This document shows, piece after piece, positions 24,781-32,830 of a stretch of 64,000 nucleotides of DNA. Made by a program: the position numbers and the translations under genes. The DNA comes from Microbacterium nymphoidis. GTDB lineage: Bacteria; Actinomycetota; Actinomycetes; Actinomycetales; Microbacteriaceae. Numbering within the stretch: position 1 is the stretch's first letter; each line of letters begins with the position of its first letter. Below the pieces are notes generated by a model. That model had not been told where the DNA came from and made no database searches. It saw only the letters and a program-made list of their open reading frames with translations. The DNA lies in the NCBI RefSeq assembly GCF_021044885.1, contig NZ_JAJNOD010000001.1:186001-250000 (forward strand), given 5' to 3'.

Positions 24781-26381
24781 TCGGCCGGGAAGATCAGCGG
24801 ACCGGAGTCGGTGAGCTTGTTCTCCTCGCGTGCGTCTGTCAGGACCTCATCGTCGGAGACCATCGCGACGCTGCCCGTGACGGGGGAGTGGTCTGAGACG
24901 GGAGCCAGTGCGGAGGCTGACGGCATGTCGTCGGCGGTCGACGGAGTCGGCTGAGGGCCGGAATCCCGAAGCGATGGCGACGAACCACCGGGATCGGAGA
25001 ACGAGGGCGGCAAGACCTGTGCGGCGTTCGGGGCGGCGGGATCAGTGACGTGCCGGACATCGGCGCTCGCCGAATCGGACCACTCCCCGGCGACTTCCGC
25101 CCCGTCGCCGAGGTCGACCCGGTCCACGCGGACGCGTTCATCGTCGTAGTACGAGGGATCCAGCGCCTGGGTGGCGTTGGGATCCGCATCCTCGTCCGTG
25201 ATCTCGACGGCCTCGACACGTCGACGCCCGTCGTCGTAGTACGACGGATCCAGCGCCTGGGTGGCGTTGGGGTCGTCAGCGAAGAACCCGCCGGCGAGCG
25301 CCGACGTCTCGGTGGCCTTCGCACCGAGGAAGTCCAGGTCGGCGGGGTCGTACGTGTCGGTGTGCATGGAGGTGTCTACGCCGTGTGATGTCGGCTGCGG
25401 CACGGTGCGGAGGGCGGCGAGAGCGTCGTCGATGTCGGCTTTCGCGGTGCGGGGGCGGAGGTCGTCGTCGCGGACGTCCTCCGCGAGGGTGTCCAGCATG
25501 GCGGCAGCGTCATCGACGACGTTCGCCTCCCGGGTATCCTGGCCATGCAGCAGCCACCGCGCGACATCGAGTTCGGAGTGCAGACGAGCGCGCGCCAGGA
25601 TCATCTCGTCCGGTGCCCGGTGGGAGGCGGCGACATAAGACTGGTGCACCGAGTCGATGGCATCCGGCGCGAACATCAGGAACTGCAGATCCACCGCCGG
25701 ATCGGTGACCTGGAGCGCGTGCCAGTCGACCACGCCCGAGACGGTCGGCACGCCGTCGCGGTCTTCGTAGACGAAGGCCGATGCCGCGGCGCCGCCCAGG
25801 GTGACCGCGGGCTCGAACTGCCACATGGTGTCGTCATCCAGCACGTCGCGCCACCGCACCATGAGCCGCACGGGCACACGCCCGGTGGCGGACGACTCAT
25901 CAAGCACCCGCCGCGCATCCTGTCGCACCTGCTCAGCGCTCCGGTGGGGAAGGCCGGCGTTGCGTACGAACGATGCAGGAAGAGCGTGCACGGCCGCGAG
26001 GGTCTCACCCACGGATGCGGCAACGCCGCGACCCGGGGGAATCTCATCCGCGTCCACCTGATAGCCCGGAACGAACGATGTGACGAACACCCGACGACCG
26101 TCTAGGGGCCCGACCCCGAGGAAACGCGGCACCTCGAAACCGAGCAGGGCGCGCACGCCGTCGGTGAGGGCGCGCAGGGCGAGCGCCTCCGAAGCCAGTT
26201 CCACGTCGACGGCTTCATCGCGGGGGAGACGGACCACCGCTCGGGTTCCATCCGCGAGGGTGACGACGGCGGAGTCGTTACGACCCTCCCCGTGCGCCGA
26301 CAACGACGTGGTGCCGACGATCTCGACTCCGGGGACTGCGGCCGTGGCCGCCGCGGCTAGAGTGAGAGGAGAGCGTGCCAT
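24696..26381 (-). CDS. degenerate aminoglycoside-phosphotransferase-fold protein
   Basis: 561 residues. The N-terminal 320 have the APH/ChoK kinase fold: N-lobe with TRAVVRLPRDEAVDVELASE, and the metal-binding VVDWHALQVTDPAVDLQFL. The catalytic loop that should read HGDxxxxN is LGGAAASAF, so the base Asp and the Asn are missing: a probable pseudokinase. The C-terminal 240 residues are acidic and disordered, with two exact DPNATQALDPSYYDD units 30 residues apart and a weaker third (APNAAQVLPPSFSD). TACGCT six nt before the ATG fixes the start. It sits between adnB and nudC. Confidence 0.8.
   Translation of the reverse strand: MARSPLTLAAAATAAVPGVEIVGTTSLSAHGEGRNDSAVVTLADGTRAVVRLPRDEAVDVELASEALALRALTDGVRALLGFEVPRFLGVGPLDGRRVFVTSFVPGYQVDADEIPPGRGVAASVGETLAAVHALPASFVRNAGLPHRSAEQVRQDARRVLDESSATGRVPVRLMVRWRDVLDDDTMWQFEPAVTLGGAAASAFVYEDRDGVPTVSGVVDWHALQVTDPAVDLQFLMFAPDAIDSVHQSYVAASHRAPDEMILARARLHSELDVARWLLHGQDTREANVVDDAAAMLDTLAEDVRDDDLRPRTAKADIDDALAALRTVPQPTSHGVDTSMHTDTYDPADLDFLGAKATETSALAGGFFADDPNATQALDPSYYDDGRRRVEAVEITDEDADPNATQALDPSYYDDERVRVDRVDLGDGAEVAGEWSDSASADVRHVTDPAAPNAAQVLPPSFSDPGGSSPSLRDSGPQPTPSTADDMPSASALAPVSDHSPVTGSVAMVSDDEVLTDAREENKLTDSGPLIFPADAADRVSRDLEEAERAAQAAFRRWAQED
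25141..25273 (-). repeat. internal 43-bp direct repeat in the phosphotransferase gene
   Basis: Copies at 25141-25183 and 25231-25273, 90 bp apart and nearly identical, encode DPNATQALDPSYYDD twice in the same frame. Confidence 0.88.
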
Positions 26382-26387
26382 GTGCTC

Positions 26388-26393
26388 AGCGTA
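26388..26393 (-). promoter_or_regulatory. -10-like element of the phosphotransferase-fold gene
   Basis: TACGCT on the minus strand, then GAGCAC and the ATG at 26381; it excludes a 12-residue upstream extension. Confidence 0.5.
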
Positions 26394-26444
26394 GGTCGGC
26401 CATCGCGGCCCCAGCACACGCCACGCCCGCGAGAAGGGGAGTAG

Positions 26445-27509
26445 ATGGAAGACGCGTCAGCTCCCGGGATGGTCGCCGCTTTCGACCGCAGCGCCGACGA
26501 ACGCACCGACCCGGATCTGATCACCCGCCTCGTCGCTGACGCAGACACGCGCGTCCTGCTCATCGACGCGGACCGCGCACCCGTCGACGCCGCAGGCGCC
26601 CTCGTGCTGGTACCGGTGGCGGTCGCGCTCGACGTCGCCGCTGCGATCGCGGTGGCGGATGCCGCGCTGCCGGCGATGAGCGAGCGGTTCGCATTCCTCG
26701 GCCGTCGTGACGGTGTCGCCGTGCTCTTGGCCGCTGTGCCCGGTGCCGCAGAGCTTGCACAGGGTGCGACGACGGATGGCGGTCCGGGCCCGCACCCGAC
26801 AGCCGTCGGTTCCGTGGCGAACGCGGACGGCTCGCCGATCGCGAACGCCGCGCACCCGCGTCCCACGGCATGGGCGTCGCTGCGAGTACTGCACCCCGTC
26901 CTGGCGGCGCCGGACGGAGCTCTGCTGCTCGAAGCCGTGAGCCTGGCACGCTGGATCGTCGATGCCGGGCACTGCGCGTTCTGCGGCGCCGTGACGAGAA
27001 TCACCACCGGCGGCTGGGCCCGCACGTGTACCGCGTGCGGGCGCGAGCACTTCCCCCGCACCGACCCGGCCGTCATCGTCGCCGTCACGGACGGGGACCG
27101 ACTGCTCCTCGGCTCCAACGCGATGTGGGAGCAGCGCCGGTACTCCTGCTTCGCGGGATTCGTGGAGGCGGGCGAATCCCTCGAGGAGGCCGTGCGCCGT
27201 GAAGTGAAGGAGGAATCCGGCATCGACGTGGAGCACGTCGCCTACGCCGGGTCCCAGGCCTGGCCCTTCCCGCGCTCGCTGATGCTCGGGTTCCGCGCCC
27301 AGGCCCGGGACGCGCGAACGGCGCATCCCGACGGCGAGGAGATCCTCGACGTGCGCTGGTTCACCCGGGGGGAGATCCGTGCCGCGTACGCCGGAGACCT
27401 CGACCTCCTGCTCCCGGGCAAGCCCTCCATCGCCCACGAGCTCATCTCCGGCTGGGCCGCGGAGACGGACAGCAGCGGACCTGGACCGGCGGCGGGTGAG
27501 CGCGCGTGA
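26445..27509 (+). CDS. nudC: NADH/NAD+ diphosphatase (Nudix)
   Basis: 354 residues. A NudC N-terminal domain is followed by a zinc ribbon, CAFCG and CTACG about 20 residues apart, and a complete Nudix box (GFVEAGESLEEA then REVKEESG). It cleaves NAD(H) to NMN(H) and AMP and can remove NAD caps from RNA. The family hallmark SQPWPFP reads SQAWPFPRS. GGGGAG just upstream of the ATG is the ribosome site. The stop overlaps the uvrD2 start (GTGA). Confidence 0.92.
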   Translation: MEDASAPGMVAAFDRSADERTDPDLITRLVADADTRVLLIDADRAPVDAAGALVLVPVAVALDVAAAIAVADAALPAMSERFAFLGRRDGVAVLLAAVPGAAELAQGATTDGGPGPHPTAVGSVANADGSPIANAAHPRPTAWASLRVLHPVLAAPDGALLLEAVSLARWIVDAGHCAFCGAVTRITTGGWARTCTACGREHFPRTDPAVIVAVTDGDRLLLGSNAMWEQRRYSCFAGFVEAGESLEEAVRREVKEESGIDVEHVAYAGSQAWPFPRSLMLGFRAQARDARTAHPDGEEILDVRWFTRGEIRAAYAGDLDLLLPGKPSIAHELISGWAAETDSSGPGPAAGERA

Positions 27510-29215
27510 GCGCGCTGGACGGACTCGACGAGCAGCAGCGCGAGGCGGCGTCGGTGCTGCGCGGGCCGGTGTGCGTGCTGGCCGGAGCCGGGACCGGCAA
27601 GACCCGCGTGATCACGCACCGCATCGCCCACGGCGTCGACACGGGTGCGTACTCGCCGAATCGCGTGATGGCGGTCACATTCACGGCGAAGGCCGCCGGG
27701 GAGATGCGGGGGCGGCTTCGAGACCTGGGCGTCAGCGGCGTCGCGGCTCGCACCTTCCACGCCACAGCCCTCGCACAGCTCAACTTCTTCTGGCCGCAGG
27801 TCACGGGCGAGCCCGCCCCGGGCATCATCGACAACAAGGTGAGGATGCTCGCGCACGCGGCCGACGGCCTGCGGCTGTCCCTGGACACCCCGACCCTGCG
27901 CGATGTGGCCTCGGAGATCGAGTGGCGGAAGGTCGCGATGCGCAGCATCGAACAGTACGCGCTCACCGGCCGAACCGTCGGGCGCCTCTCGAGTGCTGAG
28001 GTGGTCGACCTCCAGAACGCGTACGAGAAGCTGAAGGACGAACGCCGGCAGCTGGACTTCGAAGACGTGCTTCTCGCCTGCGCGGGGATGCTGGAGGCCG
28101 AGCCCCGCGTGACCGCAGCGGTCCGCGAGCAGTATCGGCACTTCACCGTCGACGAGTTCCAGGACGTGTCGCCGCTCCAGAACCACCTGCTCGAATTGTG
28201 GCTGGGCGACCGCAAGGACATCTGCGTGGTGGGCGACGCCAGCCAGACGATCTTCTCGTTCGCGGGCGCCGATGCGAAGTACCTCCTGGAGTTCCCTCGC
28301 ACCCACCCCGATGCCGTGACCGTGAAGCTGGAGCGCAGCTACCGATCCGATCCGTCGGTCATCTCCGTCGCGAACGACCTGATGCGCGGCCGTCCCGGGG
28401 CACTGACACTCGCCCCGCAGCGCCCGCCGGAATCGCCGACACCCGTGGTCACCGCCTATGAGGACGAGCGTGACGAAGCCGCCGGCGTCGCCCGGGCCAT
28501 CGAGAAGCAGATCGCGAAGGGCGCTGCTCCGCAGCAGATCGCGGTGCTGTACCGGGCGCAGGTGCAGTCGGCTGCCATCGCCGACGCGCTCGCAGCCCGC
28601 GGCATCCCGACCACGGTGCTGGGCGGGAAGCGCTTCTTCGAGCAGCCAGAAGTGCGACAGGCGGTGCTCGCTCTGCGCGCAGCCGCTGTTGCTCCAGGAG
28701 ATCGCGGTTTCCTCCCTGATGTCCGCACCGTGCTGCGGGAGATCGGTCTCACGGATGAGCCGCCCCCCGCCGGCGGCGCTCTCCGCGACGCCTGGGAGGC
28801 TCGCGCCTCGCTGCTGCGGCTGGCTGAGGCAGCACCCGACGGCACCACCATGCGACAGTTCGCCGAACAGCTTCTGGCACGCACCAAAGACCAGCACGAG
28901 CCGGTGCTGAACACTGTGACGCTCTCCACCCTGCATGCCGCCAAGGGCCTGGAATGGGATCACGTGCACATCATCGGCTGGGCTGACGGTCTCCTCCCGA
29001 TCGCGTACGCGACCTCGTTCGACGCCGTCGATGAGGAACGACGACTCGCATACGTGGGGGTGACACGGGCCGCCCGCACACTGGCGCTGTCGTGGGCGCG
29101 GGGGAGCGGCCGGGTCATGCGGAAGCCGTCGCGCTTCCTGCAGGAGATCGGCAGCCGCAGTCTTCGTGCGGCCGGTGTGTCCGCCAGAGTCGCCGGTTCC
29201 CGCTCCGCACGCTGA
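27506..29215 (+). CDS. uvrD2: UvrD2-like SF1 helicase, short form
   Basis: 569 residues, GTG inside the nudC stop. All SF1A motifs are present: GAGTGKTRVITHR, VTFTAKAAGEMRGRL, FTVDEFQDVSPLQ, GDASQTIFSFAGA, TLHAAKGLEWDHVHI and LAYVGVTRAARTLAL. It ends 30-odd residues after motif VI. Mycobacterial UvrD2 is about 700 residues because of an HRDC domain and a tetracysteine module (from memory); both are missing. The last 101 bp are also coding on the other strand. Confidence 0.88.
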   Translation: MSALDGLDEQQREAASVLRGPVCVLAGAGTGKTRVITHRIAHGVDTGAYSPNRVMAVTFTAKAAGEMRGRLRDLGVSGVAARTFHATALAQLNFFWPQVTGEPAPGIIDNKVRMLAHAADGLRLSLDTPTLRDVASEIEWRKVAMRSIEQYALTGRTVGRLSSAEVVDLQNAYEKLKDERRQLDFEDVLLACAGMLEAEPRVTAAVREQYRHFTVDEFQDVSPLQNHLLELWLGDRKDICVVGDASQTIFSFAGADAKYLLEFPRTHPDAVTVKLERSYRSDPSVISVANDLMRGRPGALTLAPQRPPESPTPVVTAYEDERDEAAGVARAIEKQIAKGAAPQQIAVLYRAQVQSAAIADALAARGIPTTVLGGKRFFEQPEVRQAVLALRAAAVAPGDRGFLPDVRTVLREIGLTDEPPPAGGALRDAWEARASLLRLAEAAPDGTTMRQFAEQLLARTKDQHEPVLNTVTLSTLHAAKGLEWDHVHIIGWADGLLPIAYATSFDAVDEERRLAYVGVTRAARTLALSWARGSGRVMRKPSRFLQEIGSRSLRAAGVSARVAGSRSAR

Positions 29216-29948
29216 CCGAGCGGCTGGTACCGCCACCCAGGTGGCGTGATGCTCCGCCGCGCCCGGCTGCCGCGGCACCGGCCAGCGGGAGCAGCTCCCG
29301 GGCGAGGCCGATGGCTTCTCCGAGAACCACCGGGTCGGGCGCAGGGGGCTCGCGTTCGGCCAGTTGCGCGATGAGGTGCGGCCATGCCGGGTCCGCGTCG
29401 CGTTCGGCCAATGCCACACAGGACACACAAGCCGTGATGCCGGGGAGCACCGCGGGTCCGACGCGCACGGCATCGAGTTCGAGGACCAGGGGAACGTGCA
29501 CGACGTCTTCGGCCATCCACGGCGCTGCGGACAGGGGCAGCACGGCGTGTGCGCTCAGCAGAACCACCGGTGGACGATCGCGGAAATCATCACGCGAGAG
29601 CCCCGGCAGGGCCGACAATCCCGCCACGACCATGTCGACGACGTCCCGTCCGCGCAGCGCGGGTGCCACCTGCAGGCGAGGCATCATCAGATCAGCCTCC
29701 ACGCGCGTGAGCGCCGAGCCGATCCGGGCCAGAAACGCATCCAGCTCGTCCAGCGGCGCCCCGAGCCCCTGCGCCGCCCGAGGGAAGTCCTCCTCCGCAA
29801 TCCCGTGCTCCAGCGCTCGCAGGACCCGTTCCTGCCACCGGGGCGGGTCCGGCAGTGAGGGCTCGGCATAGAGCCCGAGCTGCAGTGTTTGCGGGTCCCG
29901 CCAGAGGGCGGGGCGATCATCGTCAAGGCGGAGCATCACGGTCGTCAT
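29115..29948 (-). CDS. orphan cyclodehydratase/E1-like protein (Rv3196 type)
   Basis: 277 residues from ATG (MTTVMLRLDDDRPALWRD). The N-terminal part resembles the winged-helix/peptide-clamp region of TOMM cyclodehydratase E1-like proteins; the middle has VGPAVLPGITACVSCVALAERDADPAWP; the C-terminus HRPHEDCGCR gives a second Cys pair. CxxC plus HxxCxC would form the structural zinc site of the family. No YcaO, dehydrogenase or precursor peptide is nearby. The C-terminal zinc motif lies in the 101-bp antisense overlap with uvrD2, so the overlap is probably real. Confidence 0.65.
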   Translation of the reverse strand: MTTVMLRLDDDRPALWRDPQTLQLGLYAEPSLPDPPRWQERVLRALEHGIAEEDFPRAAQGLGAPLDELDAFLARIGSALTRVEADLMMPRLQVAPALRGRDVVDMVVAGLSALPGLSRDDFRDRPPVVLLSAHAVLPLSAAPWMAEDVVHVPLVLELDAVRVGPAVLPGITACVSCVALAERDADPAWPHLIAQLAEREPPAPDPVVLGEAIGLARELLPLAGAAAAGRGGASRHLGGGTSRSVSVRSGNRRLWRTHRPHEDCGCRSPAGSATASA

Positions 29949-30056
29949 CACGACATCCTGGAGCTCCGGGCAACAGCCGGGCGGGTTCTGCACAAGCTGA
30001 CGTGGCGAGTCGCGCCCCGGGACGGTCTGGGGAGGAGCGGACGTGGGCGTGAACGA

Positions 30057-30094
30057 CCATCGGCCGCCGCCGCATTCGCGGCGACGGCCGATGG
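30057..30094 (-). terminator. hairpin terminator after the DUF2342 gene
   Basis: A 17-bp stem with one mismatch (CCATCGGCCGCCGCCGC, loop ATTC) just beyond the DUF2342 stop. It lies between two minus-strand genes. Confidence 0.65.
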
Positions 30095-30112
30095 CCTGAA
30101 CTCAGACGTGCC

Positions 30113-31504
30113 TCAGACGGGGCGCGGCCCTTCGGGCCCCTCTTCGCTGCCCGCGGAGTCATCCGTGGCGTCCGGGTCGGTGAAGTCCTCGCCGGAGAGC
30201 AGCCGCTCCAGAGCGTCGTCCATCTCGTCGCGGGGTGCGGCTTCACCGCGCGCGGCCGCCTGGAGGCGCTCGATGATGGCGGTGGGGTCGTCGATGTCCT
30301 CGGGCGTCGGCAGCAGGTCCGGGTAGTCCCAGAGTCCGTCACGGGCCTCCGACCCGACGGCCTCGGTGATCGCACGCCACATGGCTCCCGCCTCGCGGAG
30401 CCGGCGGGGGCGAAGCTCCAGCCCCACCAGGGCGCCGAGCGCACGCTCGGCGGGTCCGCCCACCGCGCGGCGGCGCCGCACGGCTTCCGCGATGCGGCCG
30501 GCATCGGGAAGGCGTTGGGTGGCTTCCTCCGTGACGACCTCGACCCATCCCTCGATCACCGCGAGCACGTTCTCCAGGCGCGTGAGCGCGGCCTGCTGGG
30601 CCTCCGAGCGCGGCGGCATGAGGGCGCCGGACTCCAGCGCCGCACGCAGCTCTTCGGGGTTCTCGGGGTCGAACCGGTCGGCCATCGACTCGAGGGCGCT
30701 GGTGTCGACTTCGAGACCGCGGGCGTAGTCGGTGAGCTGGGACAGCACGTGCAGGTGCAGCCACCTCGCGTGACGGAACAGCCGGGCGTGGGCGAGTTCG
30801 CGAGTGGCAAGGTACAGGGCCAGCTGATCCTCGGGGATCTCCAGCCCCTGGCCGAAGTCGGCGAAATTCTGCGGGAGAATAGCGGCTTCGCCCACCGGGA
30901 GCAGCGGAATGCCGACGTCGCCGCCGGAGACCACCTCCTTGCTGAGGCGGCCGATCACCTGTCCCAGCTGCGCGGCGAACAGCGAGCCGCCCACCGAGCG
31001 CATGATGCGCCCGGCGCCTTCCACGACGCCGCGCATCTCCTCAGGAGCCTGCTGGCCCAGGGCATCCAGCAGCGCATCCGTGATACTTGTGGCCACCGGC
31101 TCCGCGGCCTCCTGCCACACGGGCATCGTCTGCTCCACCCAGTCGCCTCGGGTGAGGGAGCGGGCGGGTTGCGCGAGCGCGCTGATGCTGGTCACCGCGC
31201 TCAGCCACAGATCGGCGAGCCCGAACGCCTGATCCAGATCGGTGCGCTGACCGCTCGTGACGCTCAAGCCGTCCTGGTTGGCGATGTGCAGCGCCGCGGT
31301 GCGCGCCGAGTCCCAGGGGATCCCCCCGTCGGCTCCGGCGAAGGCACCCTGCATCTGCTGCATGAGCCCGGCCAGCATGGCGGGGTCGATGTTCATACCG
31401 GTGAGCTTCTGGATCTGCTCGGGATCGATCTGGCCACCCGCTCCGAAGAGCTGGCGCAGCAGTTCCTGGAAGTCGTCTTCCGGGGAACGGTCCTCGTCTG
31501 TCAC
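30113..31504 (-). CDS. DUF2342 zinc-dependent metalloprotease-type protein
   Basis: 463 residues. After a Gln/Met-rich helical N-terminus (MNIDPAMLAGLMQQMQGAF) comes the core with ATRELAHARLFRHARWL, the His/Glu cluster that defines the DUF2342/coenzyme F420-linked zinc-protease-like family, and a second conserved patch VEGWVEVV-like. There is no signal peptide. The acidic tail (from about 430) is probably disordered. The orthologue beside uvrD2 in M. tuberculosis is Rv3195 (from memory). Peptidase activity is not demonstrated to my knowledge. Divergent from the PDZ-Lon protease. Confidence 0.82.
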   Translation of the reverse strand: MTDEDRSPEDDFQELLRQLFGAGGQIDPEQIQKLTGMNIDPAMLAGLMQQMQGAFAGADGGIPWDSARTAALHIANQDGLSVTSGQRTDLDQAFGLADLWLSAVTSISALAQPARSLTRGDWVEQTMPVWQEAAEPVATSITDALLDALGQQAPEEMRGVVEGAGRIMRSVGGSLFAAQLGQVIGRLSKEVVSGGDVGIPLLPVGEAAILPQNFADFGQGLEIPEDQLALYLATRELAHARLFRHARWLHLHVLSQLTDYARGLEVDTSALESMADRFDPENPEELRAALESGALMPPRSEAQQAALTRLENVLAVIEGWVEVVTEEATQRLPDAGRIAEAVRRRRAVGGPAERALGALVGLELRPRRLREAGAMWRAITEAVGSEARDGLWDYPDLLPTPEDIDDPTAIIERLQAAARGEAAPRDEMDDALERLLSGEDFTDPDATDDSAGSEEGPEGPRPV

Positions 31505-31628
31505 GTCAGCCGCCTTTCAGCGCTTTGCTGGGGTTGCGTTCTACGCTAGTCGCCGGACGGAGCCCGACGAGCGGGTTCGTGCATTCGGCTGTACGCCGCT
31601 CGCGAACGTCCTTCCCGGAAAGGAAATC

Positions 31629-32768
31629 GTGACGTTCTTCGACCCGAACATGCAGGAGCAGAGCATGCCGACGAACGCATCCGGACAGCGCTGGCGCCCC
31701 TCGCGACGGACCCTGTTCGGCTATGGGGCGCTGGCCGTGGCACTGGTGTGCATGTTCGGATTGAGCATCCTGCCGTCGGGCTATGTCATCGAGATGCCGG
31801 GGCCCGTCGTCAACACCCTCGGTTCCCAGGAATCGGACGGGGAAGAGGTCCCTCTCATCACCATCCCGAACGAGACCACGTACGAGACGGCCGGAACCCT
31901 GTCGCTGACCACCGTCTCGGTGCGCGGCAACCGTCAGTCCACCCCCAGCTGGTTCGAGCTTGCCGCAGCGTGGTTCGATTCCTCCAAGGCCGTGCTCCCG
32001 CTGGACGCGGTGTTCCCGCAGGGCGTCACCACCGAGCAGAAGCAGCAGCAGGATGCTCAGATGATGACCGATTCGCAGTCTGCGGCAACGGCTGCGGCGA
32101 TGACCGAACTCGGTCATCCTGTGCAGACCACCGTCACGATCCCCCTGGATCCGGCGGAGGATGCCCCGGCGGCGGGCCATCTGAAGGCCGGCGACGTGAT
32201 CGCCCGGGTCAACGGCGTCGCCCCCTCCGGGTCGCAGGACGTCATCGCCGCCGTCACGGGGAGCGAGGGCAAGCCCGTCACCTTCACGGTGCTGCGCGGC
32301 GGCGTCGAGACCGACGTCACGATCACTCCGCAGCAGGCCACCGTCAACGGGGAGACGCGCTGGCTGGTGGGGGCCTCTCTGTCGGAGTCGTATCAGTCGC
32401 CCATCGAGGTCGACATCAAGCTCAACGACATCGGCGGCCCGAGCGCCGGCATGATGTTCGCGCTCGGGATAATCGACAAGCTCACACCCGGAGAGCTCAA
32501 CGGAGGCAAGAACGTCGCCGGGACCGGCACCATCGACGCGGCCGGCAATGTCGGTGCGATCGGCGGTATCGCCCAGAAGATGTACGGAGCCCGCGATGCC
32601 GGGGCCGAGTACTTCCTGGCTCCCGCCTCGAACTGCAAGGACGTTGTCGGACACATCCCCGACGGGCTGACGGTGATCAGCACCTCCACACTGCGCGAGT
32701 CCGTCGATGCTCTCGACGTGATCGCCTCGGGCACGGGTATCGACACGTTGCCGGGTTGCTCCGCGTAG
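31629..32768 (+). CDS. membrane-anchored PDZ-Lon (YlbL-type) serine protease
   Basis: 379 residues from GTG, preceded by GGAAAGGA. One N-terminal membrane helix (YGALAVALVCMFGLSILPSG), then an extracytoplasmic PDZ domain (APAAGHLKAGDVIARVNGV, about 175-250) and a Lon-type protease domain with the Ser/Lys dyad: NDIGGPSAGMMFALG (Ser) and GGIAQKMYGAR (Lys). It probably degrades or regulates membrane or exported proteins. The next gene is UPF0182, an order conserved in actinobacteria (Rv3194c-Rv3193c, from memory). ATGs 7 and 12 codons in are alternative starts. Confidence 0.88.
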   Translation: MTFFDPNMQEQSMPTNASGQRWRPSRRTLFGYGALAVALVCMFGLSILPSGYVIEMPGPVVNTLGSQESDGEEVPLITIPNETTYETAGTLSLTTVSVRGNRQSTPSWFELAAAWFDSSKAVLPLDAVFPQGVTTEQKQQQDAQMMTDSQSAATAAAMTELGHPVQTTVTIPLDPAEDAPAAGHLKAGDVIARVNGVAPSGSQDVIAAVTGSEGKPVTFTVLRGGVETDVTITPQQATVNGETRWLVGASLSESYQSPIEVDIKLNDIGGPSAGMMFALGIIDKLTPGELNGGKNVAGTGTIDAAGNVGAIGGIAQKMYGARDAGAEYFLAPASNCKDVVGHIPDGLTVISTSTLRESVDALDVIASGTGIDTLPGCSA

Positions 32769-32818
32769 CCGGCATCGTCGGACGACATCCTCAGGGATCA
32801 TGCTCAGGCGGCCGCGCC

Positions 32819-32824
32819 TAGGAT
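32819..32824 (+). promoter_or_regulatory. -10-like element of the UPF0182 gene
   Basis: TAGGAT, then GAAGGG and the GTG at 32831. Confidence 0.5.
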
Positions 32825-32830
32825 GAAGGG

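Noticed and set aside
23548..24954. 468-codon plus-strand frame through the repeat gap
   Set aside because: It begins out of frame inside adnB, changes composition along its length and ends inside the opposite-strand phosphotransferase gene; only its middle continues the adnB repeat peptide.
24696..26381. Aminoglycoside or macrolide resistance gene
   Set aside because: The fold is similar but the catalytic HGDxxxxN loop is gone, and the long acidic repeat tail is unlike resistance enzymes.
27242..29473. 743-codon antisense frame across nudC and uvrD2
   Set aside because: Covers two conserved, coupled genes on the other strand; composition is Arg/Gln/His-rich shadow coding.
29115..29948. Complete TOMM/bacteriocin biosynthesis cluster
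   Set aside because: Only the E1-like protein is present; no YcaO, dehydrogenase, transporter or precursor ORF was found near it.
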